64,000 nucleotides of DNA from Cycas panzhihuaensis. Its lineage: Eukaryota > Cycadophyta. The notes under the pieces are model-generated. The model saw nothing but the letters and a program-made list of their open reading frames with translations, did no database searches and had not been told where the DNA came from. Positions 35,803-45,799 of this stretch are shown here, in pieces. Numbering within the stretch: position 1 is the first letter of the stretch; every line of letters starts with the position of its first letter. The stretch spans positions 9,672,001 through 9,736,000 of the forward strand of contig CM041465.1 in NCBI GenBank assembly GCA_023213395.1. Direction: 5' to 3'. Position numbers and translations under genes: made by a program.

Positions 35803-35961
35803 TGAGAAAATAGGTATAGGATCTAAATACTATATGCAACCATCAATAAAGCAATGTGAGACTATTAAAATATTAAAATATATAGGCATAGATGAGCAAA
35901 TAAAAGTATATCAAATAGACAAATATTCATAGGCAAATTTGTTGCATCGTGAGGTTCAAAA
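35803..35961 (-). repeat. 5' LTR of element B, cut by C2
   Basis: Matches the first 160 bp of 22443-22841 and stops where the TGTTAAG end of C2 begins. Confidence 0.82.
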
Positions 35962-36191
35962 CTGTTAAGAAACTACTACATAAGAAATAATATTCACAAA
36001 ATAGAAATAAACCTTAGGATCAAATAGTGCCCTTAAGGTACCTTAAATTATATTAACTCCATAACAAAATATTACATCAGATACCTTCATATGATACATA
36101 ACATATGTATTTATAATACATGATATGATAGTGAGTGTGGGACCCACTTATATGTGAGACATAGCAAACGTACATTACTAATATTCCAACA
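35962..36191 (-). repeat. 3' LTR of C2 (230 bp)
   Basis: Starts on the minus strand TGTTGGAATATTAGTAATG, as in C. It shares the (A)AGTGGGTCCCAC-like block and the CCTTAAGGGCACTATT region. Ends TTAACA at 35962. Confidence 0.75.
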
Positions 36192-36201
36192 CTCCCCCTT
36201 A
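36192..36201 (-). promoter_or_regulatory. Polypurine tract of C2
   Basis: Minus strand TAAGGGGGAG before TGTTGGAATATT; essentially identical to that of C. Confidence 0.82.
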
Positions 36202-36214
36202 ATGCACATTTAGG

Positions 36215-37309
36215 TCATTTGTATTTGCAACACCTTGTTCTTAGAAATGTCTTGAAGATGATGTCTTCAACTTGATCCTTGACTTCAATCTTAGAGTGAT
36301 GTCTTTACTGTAGAATGATATCTTTAACTTGATTTTTGTTTTCAATTCTATACTGATTCCTTTAAAGGATGATGTCCTTAGCTTGATTTTTATATTCAAT
36401 TCTACAATGATGTCTTTATTGTAGTAGCTCTAGCAAGTGTAAATATTAATTCTTCATCATGCCTGGTCTAACCTAATTTTGATGTAGATCCTATAAGTGA
36501 CCATCTTCAAATACAACTTGCTTGTCATTACTATCCTATATAAATAATTGATCACCATATATAACAATAACCTTTGGAGTGAAATCTTCATTAGCTTGTA
36601 TACTCTTTAAACTTAAATCAATACTTAAAGTAGGAACATCATTTAGACTTGAATCAATACAAGACTCATCTTCTATAGGACCATCAGATTCATATTCAAT
36701 TTCCCTTAAAATAATAGTGTCATCTAAATAAGCTTTTATTAATTCATCATGCTTAATATCTTCAATAGTAGTAATAGTCTCATAAATGCATTCAACCATA
36801 GTCTCTTTATGTTCAATAGAGATTTCATCAATGCATTATTGACACATCATTTCATCAGTGTCGATAATACTTTCTTCATTCATTTTACCTATATCATAGC
36901 CATCATTAATCTTATTTGCCTTTTCAATCATTTGTTGTATCCCTTCAAGAGTTTGTTTAAATACATCTCTTAAAAAATCCCAAGCTTCCTTAGTAGTACC
37001 TGCCTGATGAATCTTAGAAATGACAAAATGATATGTAGAAGGAAGATCAACCTTGTCTAATATAGTAAGAATCATGATAAACATTTCTTTGTCTTTCTTC
37101 TCAAGTTTTTTCCTCTCTTCTTCATCCTTAGGAATATCATATCCATCCATAACAAATTTCCACAAACCTTTATCTATGAAAAAGCATCTTATTTTAATTG
37201 TCTAAAAGAAATATTTTACTCCATCACACTTAGGTATTGGAATATGCAAATCCTTTAAGTAATATTTATTTGTTTCATGAATATATATGACCACATTATT
37301 TTCCTCCAT
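36215..37309 (-). pseudogene. Gag of C2
   Basis: ATG at 37309 (MEENNVV) and stop at 36215-36217, matching the limits of the gag of C. It keeps the DGYDIPKDEEERKKLEKKDKEMF region, KVDLPSTYHFVI, and an intact KEAWDFLRDVFKQTLE where C has a stop. It also keeps the acidic stretch DELIKAYLDDTIILREIEYE and the C-terminal repeats. It is broken by frameshifts and stops between 36230 and 36540 and near 36835. Confidence 0.8.
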
Positions 37310-38220
37310 GATTAAAAGTGTACCTCAAAATAACATGTCCCTTTTTTCAATCAATAAATACACCTAACATTGGTAACTTGCCCATTAATCATGCTCATCA
37401 AACTTTCTCATATCTCATGTCCCTCATATCACTAATTTCATCAACACATCATTGCCTTATGCATCTCTCATATCACCAAATAGTCACAAATAAAGAGTAT
37501 CTGTGTCTTGATGATTTCCATAGTGAATACTGCAAACCCTGTGAATATATGTCAATGAGATCTATGCAAGTGAATGATGTGTCATTTGAGCACAAAACCT
37601 CATGGAGTCTATAATCCTCATAATGTGAATCACCCAATGCTCAGAGAACTCTCTGAATTAAAGTAACCTGTCTCTATCATCAACTCTAGTATCAAGTCAA
37701 TAGGCCACTAGCTATTATCACTTTCGATGGCTTCCTATAATCTGAGCAAAGTTATAATTTAGTAGCATAAAATATAGATACTTAGATGGGCAACTCTCTT
37801 GAAGATGGTACACTTGCTATAACATGATGATAGGTATTTCTCCTATAGTAGATCAACTCCTGCACATCACTACTTAATGGTCTCCTTCTCACATAAGCAG
37901 ATGTAATAACAAATAAGGGTTTCACCTCAAATAGTTATGAATCGATATACTTCACCACTCAAGACAAAGTTACAACCACAAAATGGGATTGATATGTTAG
38001 AAATAAAAGTAAGACTGAGTGGGAGTAATAATGAGGAGCCATCATAAGAAGAGATACATACAACACCATGCATTCCATTATGGGCTAGGATAACTATTAA
38101 GGAATATAATATAATGGTGGAAGATCTTGAAGATGGATGGTAAATAAGAAGTCAACATGCTAATAATACTTTGGTGGTGGATACTAATAATTCCATCCAT
38201 CCCATTTCATAGAAAGAAGT

Positions 38221-38571
38221 TGTTAGAGAGAGGAGTATATATGAGAAATCATACACAAATCATTCATCTAATTATGCACAGATCTAAATAGGTGGAAAAC
38301 CCCTACAAAGAAAGAAAAACCACTTCAACATAATAATTTTATAAATATTAAAATGCATAGTACATAAGATATTTAGATCTCATTCCTCTCTCTATGTCAA
38401 TTAGCCCTTCTAAAAGGATATGTGGAGTGCCTTGTATAATTTTATCAATAGTAGTAATATAAAGTTCGTTGTAATAGATAATGATCTATACACCAAAATT
38501 TTAAAATATAATAATTACATACATAAATATATTTCCAAGATAATATTACATTATAAAGATTAATTCTAACA
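38221..38571 (-). repeat. 3' LTR of element D (351 bp)
   Basis: TGTTAGAGAG ... TTCTAACA with inverted ends and a polypurine tract (minus AAAGGGGGA, 38572-38580) beside it. No second copy in the window, so the limits rest on the ends. Confidence 0.65.
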
Positions 38572-38619
38572 TCCCCCTTTAATATTATCTTCAATACAAA
38601 AAGAAATAGAAGAAGAGTA

Positions 38620-39620
38620 ATAAAGACTTATGCATGTCAATCCTCATTTGATGAAGACTTCATTAACTTTTATTAACTTGTGTAACTTGACAAAATTAAA
38701 TTTAATTAGGAGCTTCATCAATATATTTGTAATCTATAAATTTATGAGGCAATAAGAAAGATTAATAGTATTATCATTAAATGTCGTTGCAATTTAATAT
38801 GTTTAGTTCTAGAATGAGCTATATGATTAGTTACAATCAAAATAACATCTTGATTATTTACTTTTATTTGAATAGAAGAAGTAAAAATTAAACTAAATTT
38901 ATTTAATAATGATTTAATGCATAAAGAATCTTTGCTAGCTTCTACTAGTACATGATACTCAACTTCAATTATAGATAATGTAAGAGATTGTATCCTTTTG
39001 CTTAAGCATACAATGGGTGAAAAATCAAGAAAGAAAATGTAACTAGCTATTGACTTACAATTTCTAGAATCACTTGCCCAACTCAAATTTCTATAACTTA
39101 TTAACTTAAGATTAGAATTATAATAATGATAAGTTAAACCATAATAAATCATACCATGAAGATATCGTAAGATACATTTTGTTACTTTCTAGTATGATTC
39201 ATGTGGTTTTTGCATGTACTTAGAACATAAAGAAATAACATAGGAAATGTCTAGATAAGTATGAGTTAGATATATAAGACTTTTAATTAGTTAATGATAT
39301 AAAGTAAGATTGTATTGAGGTGTTTGACAATCAGTTGATAATTTGAAACCTAACTGTAAAAGAGTGACAGCTAGTTTAGAATTCTTCATATTAAATCTTT
39401 TAATTAAGTTAAGTATATATTTAGGTTGAGATATAGAAATTGAAGAATTAGATTAATATATTTGTAAATCCAAAAAGTAGTAAAGAAGGCCTAAACTAGT
39501 CATTTCAAATGTATCCATAAGGATATATTTCAATTAAAAAATATAAGAGAGTGAGGAGCCAGTTATGATAGTATCATTATGTGTAGTTGACAGAAGTTAG
39601 TTGTAACCAAATGGTTGAAA
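38620..39620 (-). pseudogene. Copia RT end and RNase H of element D
   Basis: Minus strand: remnant of the catalytic Asp-Asp segment (DDTIITGSS, about 39580); LGFKLSTDC, then LIYLTHTYLDISYVISLCSKYMQKPHESY (39300-39200); and the RNase H frame 39152-38742 (LSWASDSRNCKSIASYIFFL, VCLSKRIQSLTLSIIEVEYH, NNQDVILIVTNHIAHSRTKH). Residue order fits plant copia RNase H. A Trp expected before LSKR reads Cys. There are several stops upstream. Copia is certain, family unknown. Confidence 0.82.
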
Positions 39621-40430
39621 TAGAAAAGAAAAGCAGTCACATTTAGAAGTAGTCAGTAATCAAAAAGTCTATATTTTTCATTTGAAGTAATTTCAACTAA
39701 TTAAAGAATTATGATTATTTATAGGATGTGAAAAAAGAATAAATATAGAAGAAATTCTAGGATGGGTGGTTATATGCGTGAGTAATTATGGACCACAGAG
39801 CACCACATACCTATGTGATTATAATATAACTTACTATGCATTGTGTATTTATAAAGATTCTATATATTGCTTTGGGTTTGCATCTGGTTGTGAGAGAACT
39901 GGATGCAACTCATCATAATAGAATGATTATGGTTTTGCTGTACTAATAAATTGATGTATATCTCTTAAGGTTGTTATGGATAGAACCATATTTAGACAAT
40001 CATTATTCTCTTATACCTACTTATTGATGTAACATAGGTGGAAGCATACATTGGTTCCATTATCATTTAAATCAAGGTAAATAAGATGGATAGAATTGAG
40101 TAAAAATATTGGGTTCTCTTCTATGCCACATAAAATAGAAGTTGAATCATGCCATGGTCATGATGAATATTAGGAGATAGATATACTTCAAATAGGAATA
40201 CAAAGACTCAGATTTGCAATCACATCAAGAAAGCAAATGAAGAGGTGACAATTTACACACTTGACAAAGAGGAGAAAGTCAAGAAATAGTGATTGTATGA
40301 AGGAACAAGAACTAGGCATAGTTGAAGCATAGGTTGGGCATAAAGATGACCTGAGGTGTGTAGAAGAAGAGGAACCCATAAAGGAGGAAGCAACATAAAT
40401 AAAGTATGTTGAAAATAGAAATCAACAAGA
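39621..40430. other. Unassigned stretch between D and gypsy K
   Basis: No convincing coding frame. 39760-40034 could be the 5' LTR of K (it has a TATTTATAAAG promoter-like site near 39846 and ends in TGATGTAACA), but no partner LTR was found. Confidence 0.35.
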
Positions 40431-40769
40431 TCTAATTAGAGAAAATATTTTATGAGAGAAAGAAATAGTAATGGAGGTATTTCTCAAATTGAGGATGATC
40501 AATAAAATTTGATTAGCATATATGATTTATAAGAAGTTTTAGTATAAGGGGAGAATTCCATCAAACTTGGAATATATAGTATAACAAAACAAACCTGGAA
40601 TCATTATTTGATGGAAATTATAACTTCAAGTCATATAATAAATCCCCTTTTCAAGTTACCAATGGAAAGCTTGAGTAGTAGTATGGGATGGGTGACGGGT
40701 AGTAATACAACACCCATAAGGGGACAAAGTAGAGTATTAGGTGGAACAAATCAAGGAAGCACATCCCCC

Positions 40770-42093
40770 TACATTTTTATATAAAGTGACTTGATGTTAT
40801 TAACTTGCAATTTGATGGATCCACAGATCTAGTTGACCACTTAGCTTTATTTAAAAATATGATCTAAATTAAGAGGATTATGGATCAAAATGAAACAAAA
40901 GCCTATTTCTTTTCAATGTTAAGAGGACCAATAGTTGCATAACTTCAATACATAGAAGCATAATAATTGAATTGGGATCAATTACAAGAATAATTTTTGA
41001 ACAGATTCCAAAAGCTTAGGTATCTAATATCTATTTTACAAGGTTTAGAGGAGATTGGGCATTACCTTAGGGAATTTATTAATGATTTCAATGGAAGAAT
41101 GAGGGTTATCATGAATAAAATATAATTTACTATAATAATAAATCCCATACCTGCTATGAAATATTTTATGCAAGGGTTGATACCATAGCTTAGGGATAAG
41201 ATAATATTGAATATGGTGAACGGTTATAAGTAGGTGAGGGAGTTAGCTTTAAAATTTTAAAATCAAATGAAGTCATCTTACTCCTAGATGGCAATGCAAT
41301 TCCTAACACATTTTTCAATGATGGGTATTAGAACACAACCTTTACAAACACCATAAATAGGTATGAACCTAGAGATTGAAGCTCTGAAGAAGGAATTAGA
41401 AGTACTAAAATAATAACCACTAATTTTTGTTCCATCAAATAGAATTAGGAATTAGAAAAGCTATGTGTAAAATTATCTCATCTACGACTAGAAAAATCAA
41501 GGGAGAATATTTAGTGTCCTCCACTTTGTAATCAATAAGGACATCAAATGAACATGGTGGATCTACAAAAATGGTGTAACAATTGCCAAAGAAATAATCA
41601 TAATACTTGGGAATGTTTTTTTAGACAAAAAAATAATGAAGGAGAAGTCCATAATGCATATTCACAAAGAATAGAATGTGGAACAATAAAATAATATAAA
41701 GGAAAAATGAGACCAATTTATTACATTTTATGTCAAAGATAGGGACACTTTTGACCTAAATGTTCATTAGAGAAAAAAAGAGGGGAAATCATTTATGAGG
41801 AGTGTGGACCAGCAAATCATGAATGGGTAAATTACCCAAAGAATATTAAGATACAAAATGCAAATTTAGTAGACATAGTTTTGGATTAAGAGAAACATGT
41901 ATATTTATAAACATTTAGTAGTAAGATAATAGGACCTACTCTTTGAGAAAATTTTCTAAATCTAATAATTGAAAAGCAGTAATTGTAGGAAGTGATAAAA
42001 ATTCTCCAAGAATCCATGGGAGAAGCTCAATAAGAAGAACTCTAATAAGAGTACAGATTTAAAGGCTTGCACTACAAAAGAAAAGTAGTACAA
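40770..42093 (+). pseudogene. Gypsy gag of K with zinc knuckles
   Basis: Retrotrans_gag-type capsid: LQFDGSTDLVDHLALFKNMI (about 40805-40865), FSMLRGPIVA, LNWDQLQE then FLNRFQKL, and GHYLREFINDFNGRMR. It is followed by a coiled segment (LEIEALKKELEVLK) and an intact zinc knuckle CNNCQRNNHNTWEC (C 41575, C 41584, H 41599, C 41614). Two further Cys/His clusters (CQRxGHFTYKC, ECGPANHEWVN) are decayed. More than one knuckle is unusual for plant gypsy gag. Stops mostly replace Gln or Trp. Interrupted at 42093 by the BRCT element. Confidence 0.8.
42089..42093 (+). repeat. Target site duplication TACAA, left
   Basis: TACAA next to the 5' LTR of the BRCT-carrying element, repeated at 44939-44943. 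Confidence 0.9.
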
Positions 42094-42339
42094 TATTATG
42101 AACCTTCTTAGAGGTTAATTAATTATTCATTCAATGAAGTGGTATATGCTGAAGAGTTGTGACTTTTAATGAAGAGGCCTATTATGCACTTATAAATGAG
42201 GCCTCTAATGTATTGAACATCATCATTCAACTTTAATCAATAAAACATATAGTCTTTTGACTATTCATTTCCTCAGTATCTTGTGTGCTATCTTGTGCAA
42301 TTAGAATTTATCTTTAGGTTATGAACTAGTTTTGTAACA
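42094..42339 (+). repeat. 5' LTR of the BRCT element (246 bp)
   Basis: TATTATGAACC ... TTTTGTAACA (terminal TG decayed to TA). It differs from 44693-44938 at about 18 positions, all transitions, with no indel by my alignment. Confidence 0.93.
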
Positions 42340-42341
42340 AG

Positions 42342-42353
42342 TGGTATTAGAGT
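42342..42353 (+). promoter_or_regulatory. Primer-binding site of the BRCT element
   Basis: TGGTATTAGAGT, two bases after the LTR; two C-to-T changes from the initiator-methionine tRNA site TGGTATCAGAGC. Confidence 0.85.
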
Positions 42354-42803
42354 AATACGGTCCAAGAAAATTAAGAAACGAAGATTGACGACTAAAATTC
42401 TAACGAAACCCCTCAAAGGGGGTTACTTGTTTTAATTATCACATCATGATCTATCCACCTACAAAGTTTGAGAGAAATTGGATTCTTCTGTAGAGAGAAA
42501 AACCCTTTCAAAATTATAAAAAATCGTCTTACATAAAGTTGCACACTAGTTAACATAAAGATATTCTAAGGAATATTCCCTTTTTAATTATTTTGCAACA
42601 TTAAGAAAAGGGTATGTCATTTTGTTTTGACTATAACTTGAGCATACGATGTCAATTTTTCAAAAAATTTATATCACCAGAAAGATAATTTTGAGAACTA
42701 TCTATTAGTGGTATTATTTCTTGGATTTGAGGTCTTTTTGATTAAGTTTTTAAGCTATTTAAGTTAACCTTTAAAAATATATAATATTAAGACATTTTAT
42801 TGA
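42354..42803 (+). other. Leader of the BRCT element
   Basis: No coding frame. The TGA at 42801-42803 closes the BRCT frame on its 5' side; a CGA-to-TGA change is a possible origin. Confidence 0.6.
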
Positions 42804-43763
42804 AGAAGGGAGGTATACACCATTACCAATAATTCACATAATGCTAATAAGATACTTAGAAAACAAGGCAAAGAAATAGGACTATTATTTCAAGGAATAA
42901 GATTTGTGTTAGTAGGATTTGATCCTATAATACAAAACAAATATGCAGTAGAGCTTGTGTCCAATGGAGCATTTAATATGAGACAATATGATGCAAGTTG
43001 TACTCACGTTATTGTCTATCAATCATTATATTATAACCCTATTTGCACTATGGCTAGGAAAGGTGGGAAGACATTAGTCACACACCTATGGGTTGAAGAT
43101 AGTTTGGCCAATGGAGTACTTACAGATACTAATAAAATATTGTACAAACCTGTAAGAAATATGTTGGGCATTTTCGGTAGTGCATCCTTATGTATTTGCT
43201 TAACCGGATATCAAGGTCAATACCATTATGACATTATGAGAATGGTTGAAATAATAGGAGCACGATTTATAAAGCCATTAATTGTGAGTAAAGTAATACA
43301 TCTTATTTGTTACAAACATGAAGGCGATACATACAAGGTTGCTAAACAAATGGGAATAAAATTGGTCAATCACCATTGGCTTGAAGACTATTTAAAACCT
43401 TGGGCATTACTTTCTAAAGAAAATTACTTGAAAAGTAGATTGGAACTAGAACATTTTGAAGCAAAGGATAGTGTTTTAGAGGATACTCAAGAAAGTCTAA
43501 GTTGTCAGCTTCTATTGTCAATATACAATCAAGGCTCATACGGTCATTCTACTCGTTTATATAAACCTTTTCAAGAAGAAGCAAGGACTTATGGAAAATT
43601 GGGAAGAAATGAGAAGTTTTCATATTTAGAAAATGAAGATAAACATAAAGAATCATCTCCAATATTAGTAAATCTCAATGACACTTACTTATTAGCATTA
43701 GACAAGAAATTAAAAGAAAAAGTAAAAAAAATTATAGGAGTTGCATCAAGAGAATTCGTTTAA
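42804..43763 (+). pseudogene. Captured tandem-BRCT protein fragment (plant BRCT/TopBP1-like, At4g02110 type)
   Basis: Open for 320 codons from the TGA at 42801 to the stop TAA at 43761. Numbering from Val at 42906: BRCT 1 spans about 1-80 (LVGFDP, CTHVIV 32-37, GGKTLVTHLWVEDSL with Trp62) and BRCT 2 about 92-170 (SLCICLTGYQ, IIGARFIKPLIVSKVIHLIC 116-135, KLVNHHWLEDYL with Trp158). The buried Trp, the T/I-H-L/V-I strand and the Gly pairs are the family's core. The order and sequence resemble the N-terminal BRCT pair of the plant At4g02110-type protein, a presumed nuclear phosphopeptide-binding DNA-damage factor; that match is from memory. After residue 170 it is acidic and Ser-rich, and ends in a basic coil. 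There is no ATG before the first BRCT strand (first in-frame Met at residue 25), so the native start is missing. No intron interrupts the two domains, which suggests capture from mRNA. It is called a pseudogene because it is a fragment, though it is open. Confidence 0.9.
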
Positions 43764-44679
43764 TCATGAAAGACATATGGACAAACCTATCAACGACACA
43801 AATGAGGATGACACATCTATATTAAAAGTTATTAGGATACAAGATCATGCAATATAGAAAGAAAACCGCCTATAGGTCAAATCATAATCCCGACACATGA
43901 TTTGAGCATGTAAGAAGAAGAAAATAATATACTACAGGAAAATAAGGATAACTTATTGGTAGCCAATAAAGATAAAATGTTAGTGTCATTCCCAAAAGAA
44001 AACATAATAATTTATAAAAATATCAAGTATATACCAAAATGGTCACTAATTCCAGTAGTAATATCTACATTCCTTAATCAATTGAAGAAGGATAAACTGG
44101 TATTAATAAAATTTCTTGATCCATCTAAATAAAAATTATTGATAATGACAATATCATGCTCACTTCTTAATTGATCAAATAATATGAATCAAATAATTAT
44201 ATCATATGTATTCAAGTATTTTCTAGTGTCAACAAAAACCATTTCATTTTCCAATAAATCTAAGAAGTTTTTAAGCATTGGTAGTAAACCATATATTCCA
44301 AAACAATACTATATATTTCGATAACTTAAAGTCAAAATTGAATGGAAAATACCATGGCAACCATCTTTGTCTTATAGGCAGAAGCATACAAGAATTCAAC
44401 ATAATCGACATCTACTAAAGAATTCTAATTGTCCCCTAGTCCCATCAACCTATTCAAGCTTGTTGTTATATGCATATTCATTATTTGAAGTTCCAGTAAA
44501 TATTACTTGATGACATACGTTAGATGATTATGATATTCTTTTATTAGTAAGAGGAGACATCAAGGTAATCGTTATCAGTTTCGAAGATGAAACATTTTAA
44601 GAAAAAGTTTTTGTTATGAACCACCTTAAACGAAGTGATCAACCAATCATTCGAATATATTTTGTGGGCGAAACATCTT
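43764..44679 (+). other. Non-coding 3' part of the BRCT element
   Basis: Frames are short and broken. It could be the decayed remainder of the captured transcript or remnant element sequence. No motif was recognised. Confidence 0.5.
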
Positions 44680-44692
44680 AAGGGGGAGGAAT
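44680..44692 (+). promoter_or_regulatory. Polypurine tract of the BRCT element
   Basis: AAGGGGGAGGAAT directly before the 3' LTR. Confidence 0.9.
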
Positions 44693-44938
44693 TGTTACGA
44701 ACCTCCTTAGAGGTTAATTAATTATTCATTCAATGAAGTGGTATATGTTGAAGAGTTGTGACTTTTAATGAAGGGGCCTATTATGCACTTATAAATGAGG
44801 TCTCTAATGTATTAAACATCATCATTCAACTTTAATCAATAAAACATATAGTCTTTCAACTATTCATTTCCTCAGTATCTCGTGTGCTATCTTGTGTAAT
44901 TGGAATTTATCTTCAAATTATGAACTGGTTTCATAACA
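44693..44938 (+). repeat. 3' LTR of the BRCT element (246 bp)
   Basis: TGTTACGAACC ... TTTCATAACA, with perfect TGTTA/TAACA ends; partner of 42094-42339. Confidence 0.94.
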
Positions 44939-44943
44939 TACAA
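44939..44943 (+). repeat. Target site duplication TACAA, right
   Basis: Matches 42089-42093. Confidence 0.9.
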
Positions 44944-45560
44944 CCATAGGTAACACAAGAAGGTACAAATCCTTAGCAATAGTTGTAAATAGTAAAAGAT
45001 AGGCTTATTGAATTAGGAGTTTTAATTCCTATATTAGTTGTTTTTAAATGGTAGGAAGTGGGATAGTTTTAGCAGTTAGTACGAGAACAAATTGAAATAC
45101 TAGTATTAAGGGCCATTAAGGATACTTGAGTGGATCTAAGAGTTCTAATGATAGTCTTTGGAATAACTTTATATAATACAATTATGGATAGGGGCTCAGG
45201 GATAAATGTGCTACCAAAATCTATTTGGATAGCTTTTGAAAGGTCTAAAATGATTGCCTTTGATTATTTTATCAAACTAGCTAATCAAGTATAAGTAAGG
45301 CCCATGGGTAAACCATTGTAAATTCTAGTAACTATTGAAGATGTTACTATATTATTAGATTTTATAGTGGTTCAGATGCAAGATCAAATGAAGACTTACC
45401 TGACTCTATTGGGAAGACCATGACTCTTAGCTATGAAAGCCATCTAGGATTAGGGAAAGCATGCATTTATACTACTAGAAAGAAATAAGACAATCACTTT
45501 CCCTTTATGCTCAAATATGCTATAGATAGAGAAAATTAAATATGAATGAAGAGAATCATC
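44944..45560 (+). pseudogene. Gypsy protease of K
   Basis: Aspartyl protease segment: MDRGSGINVLPKSIW (about 45184-45228), where plant gypsy elements usually have D-x-G-S with Gly at x. It is followed by TIEDVTILLDFIVV and LTLLGRP, matching the flap and the final hydrophobic-G-R segment of the family. A stop replaces the Trp that normally follows GRP. The active-site Asp is kept. Read in one frame with about six stops. Confidence 0.72.
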
Positions 45561-45799
45561 CACTACAGTCACAACAAAATCAACCATTAGCCCTTATTTT
45601 GAAGTAGCATTTTAAATGTAGTTAATTTTTCCAAGCATTCCTTTGTCATCATACATGTTAAATTAGCTTCATAATGCCTAAGAAGAAGCAGAACTAGCCT
45701 CATGTTATCATCTAGAGTTACGCATAGATTCTTTTGAGGAGTAATAAAAAGAAGAGACATAACCAAAGCTACCAAAAATAGAAAGAAGTGTACAAGGAA

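Larger units (their letters stand above)
22443..35961 (-). mobile_element. Element B: Ty1/copia, RT-deleted, split by copia copy B
   Basis: Minus-strand copia with 3' LTR (22443-22841), polypurine tract, pol (22860-24915), then a 7.6-kb nested copia, then the gag half (32527-34342), leader, primer-binding site and the start of its 5' LTR (35803-35961), which is cut by element C2. Most of RT and RNase H is missing. It inserted in gypsy element G. Confidence 0.82.
35962..38220 (-). mobile_element. Element C2: second copy of the gag-only LTR family
   Basis: Minus-strand relative of C: 3' LTR, polypurine tract and gag, with leader similarity visible to about 37450 (for example the blocks at 37379-37445 against 19130-19200 of C reversed). 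From there to 38220 the sequence is diverged or rearranged. No 5' LTR was found before the LTR of D at 38221. Confidence 0.75.
38221..39620 (-). mobile_element. Element D: 3' fragment of a Ty1/copia element
   Basis: Minus-strand fragment with 3' LTR (38221-38571), polypurine tract and the end of pol. The 5' side fades out near 39.6-39.7 kb, before the gag of gypsy K. There is no 5' LTR. Confidence 0.75.
42094..44938 (+). mobile_element. Non-autonomous LTR retrotransposon carrying a captured tandem-BRCT gene
   Basis: Complete 2.85-kb element: two 246-bp LTRs, a primer-binding site, about 450 bp of leader, a 320-codon open stretch encoding two BRCT domains, about 930 bp of non-coding sequence, a polypurine tract and a 5-bp TSD (TACAA). 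No gag, protease, integrase or RT frame is visible. The LTR, PBS and PPT layout shows it moved as a retrotransposon, and its only protein is a plant cellular gene fragment. That is the hallmark of gene transduction (compare maize Bs1, which carries a proton-ATPase fragment). It sits in the gag-protease part of gypsy K. Confidence 0.92.

Noticed and set aside
39760-40034. 5' LTR of gypsy K
   Set aside because: It has promoter-like sequence and an AACA end, but I found no second copy near 58.9-60 kb, so it is not called.
40188-40379. Minus-strand 63-codon frame
   Set aside because: No recognisable domain, and the opposite strand reads into the gag leader of K; probably chance.
42906-42908. GTG at 42906 as the start codon of the BRCT protein
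   Set aside because: A plant nuclear gene would not normally start at GTG, and the BRCT 1 strand clearly extends upstream of it (ending in LLFQGIRFVLVGFD).
43764-44679. Remaining C-terminal part of the captured BRCT protein
   Set aside because: All frames are broken and no motif of the family (such as a further BRCT Trp motif) can be read.
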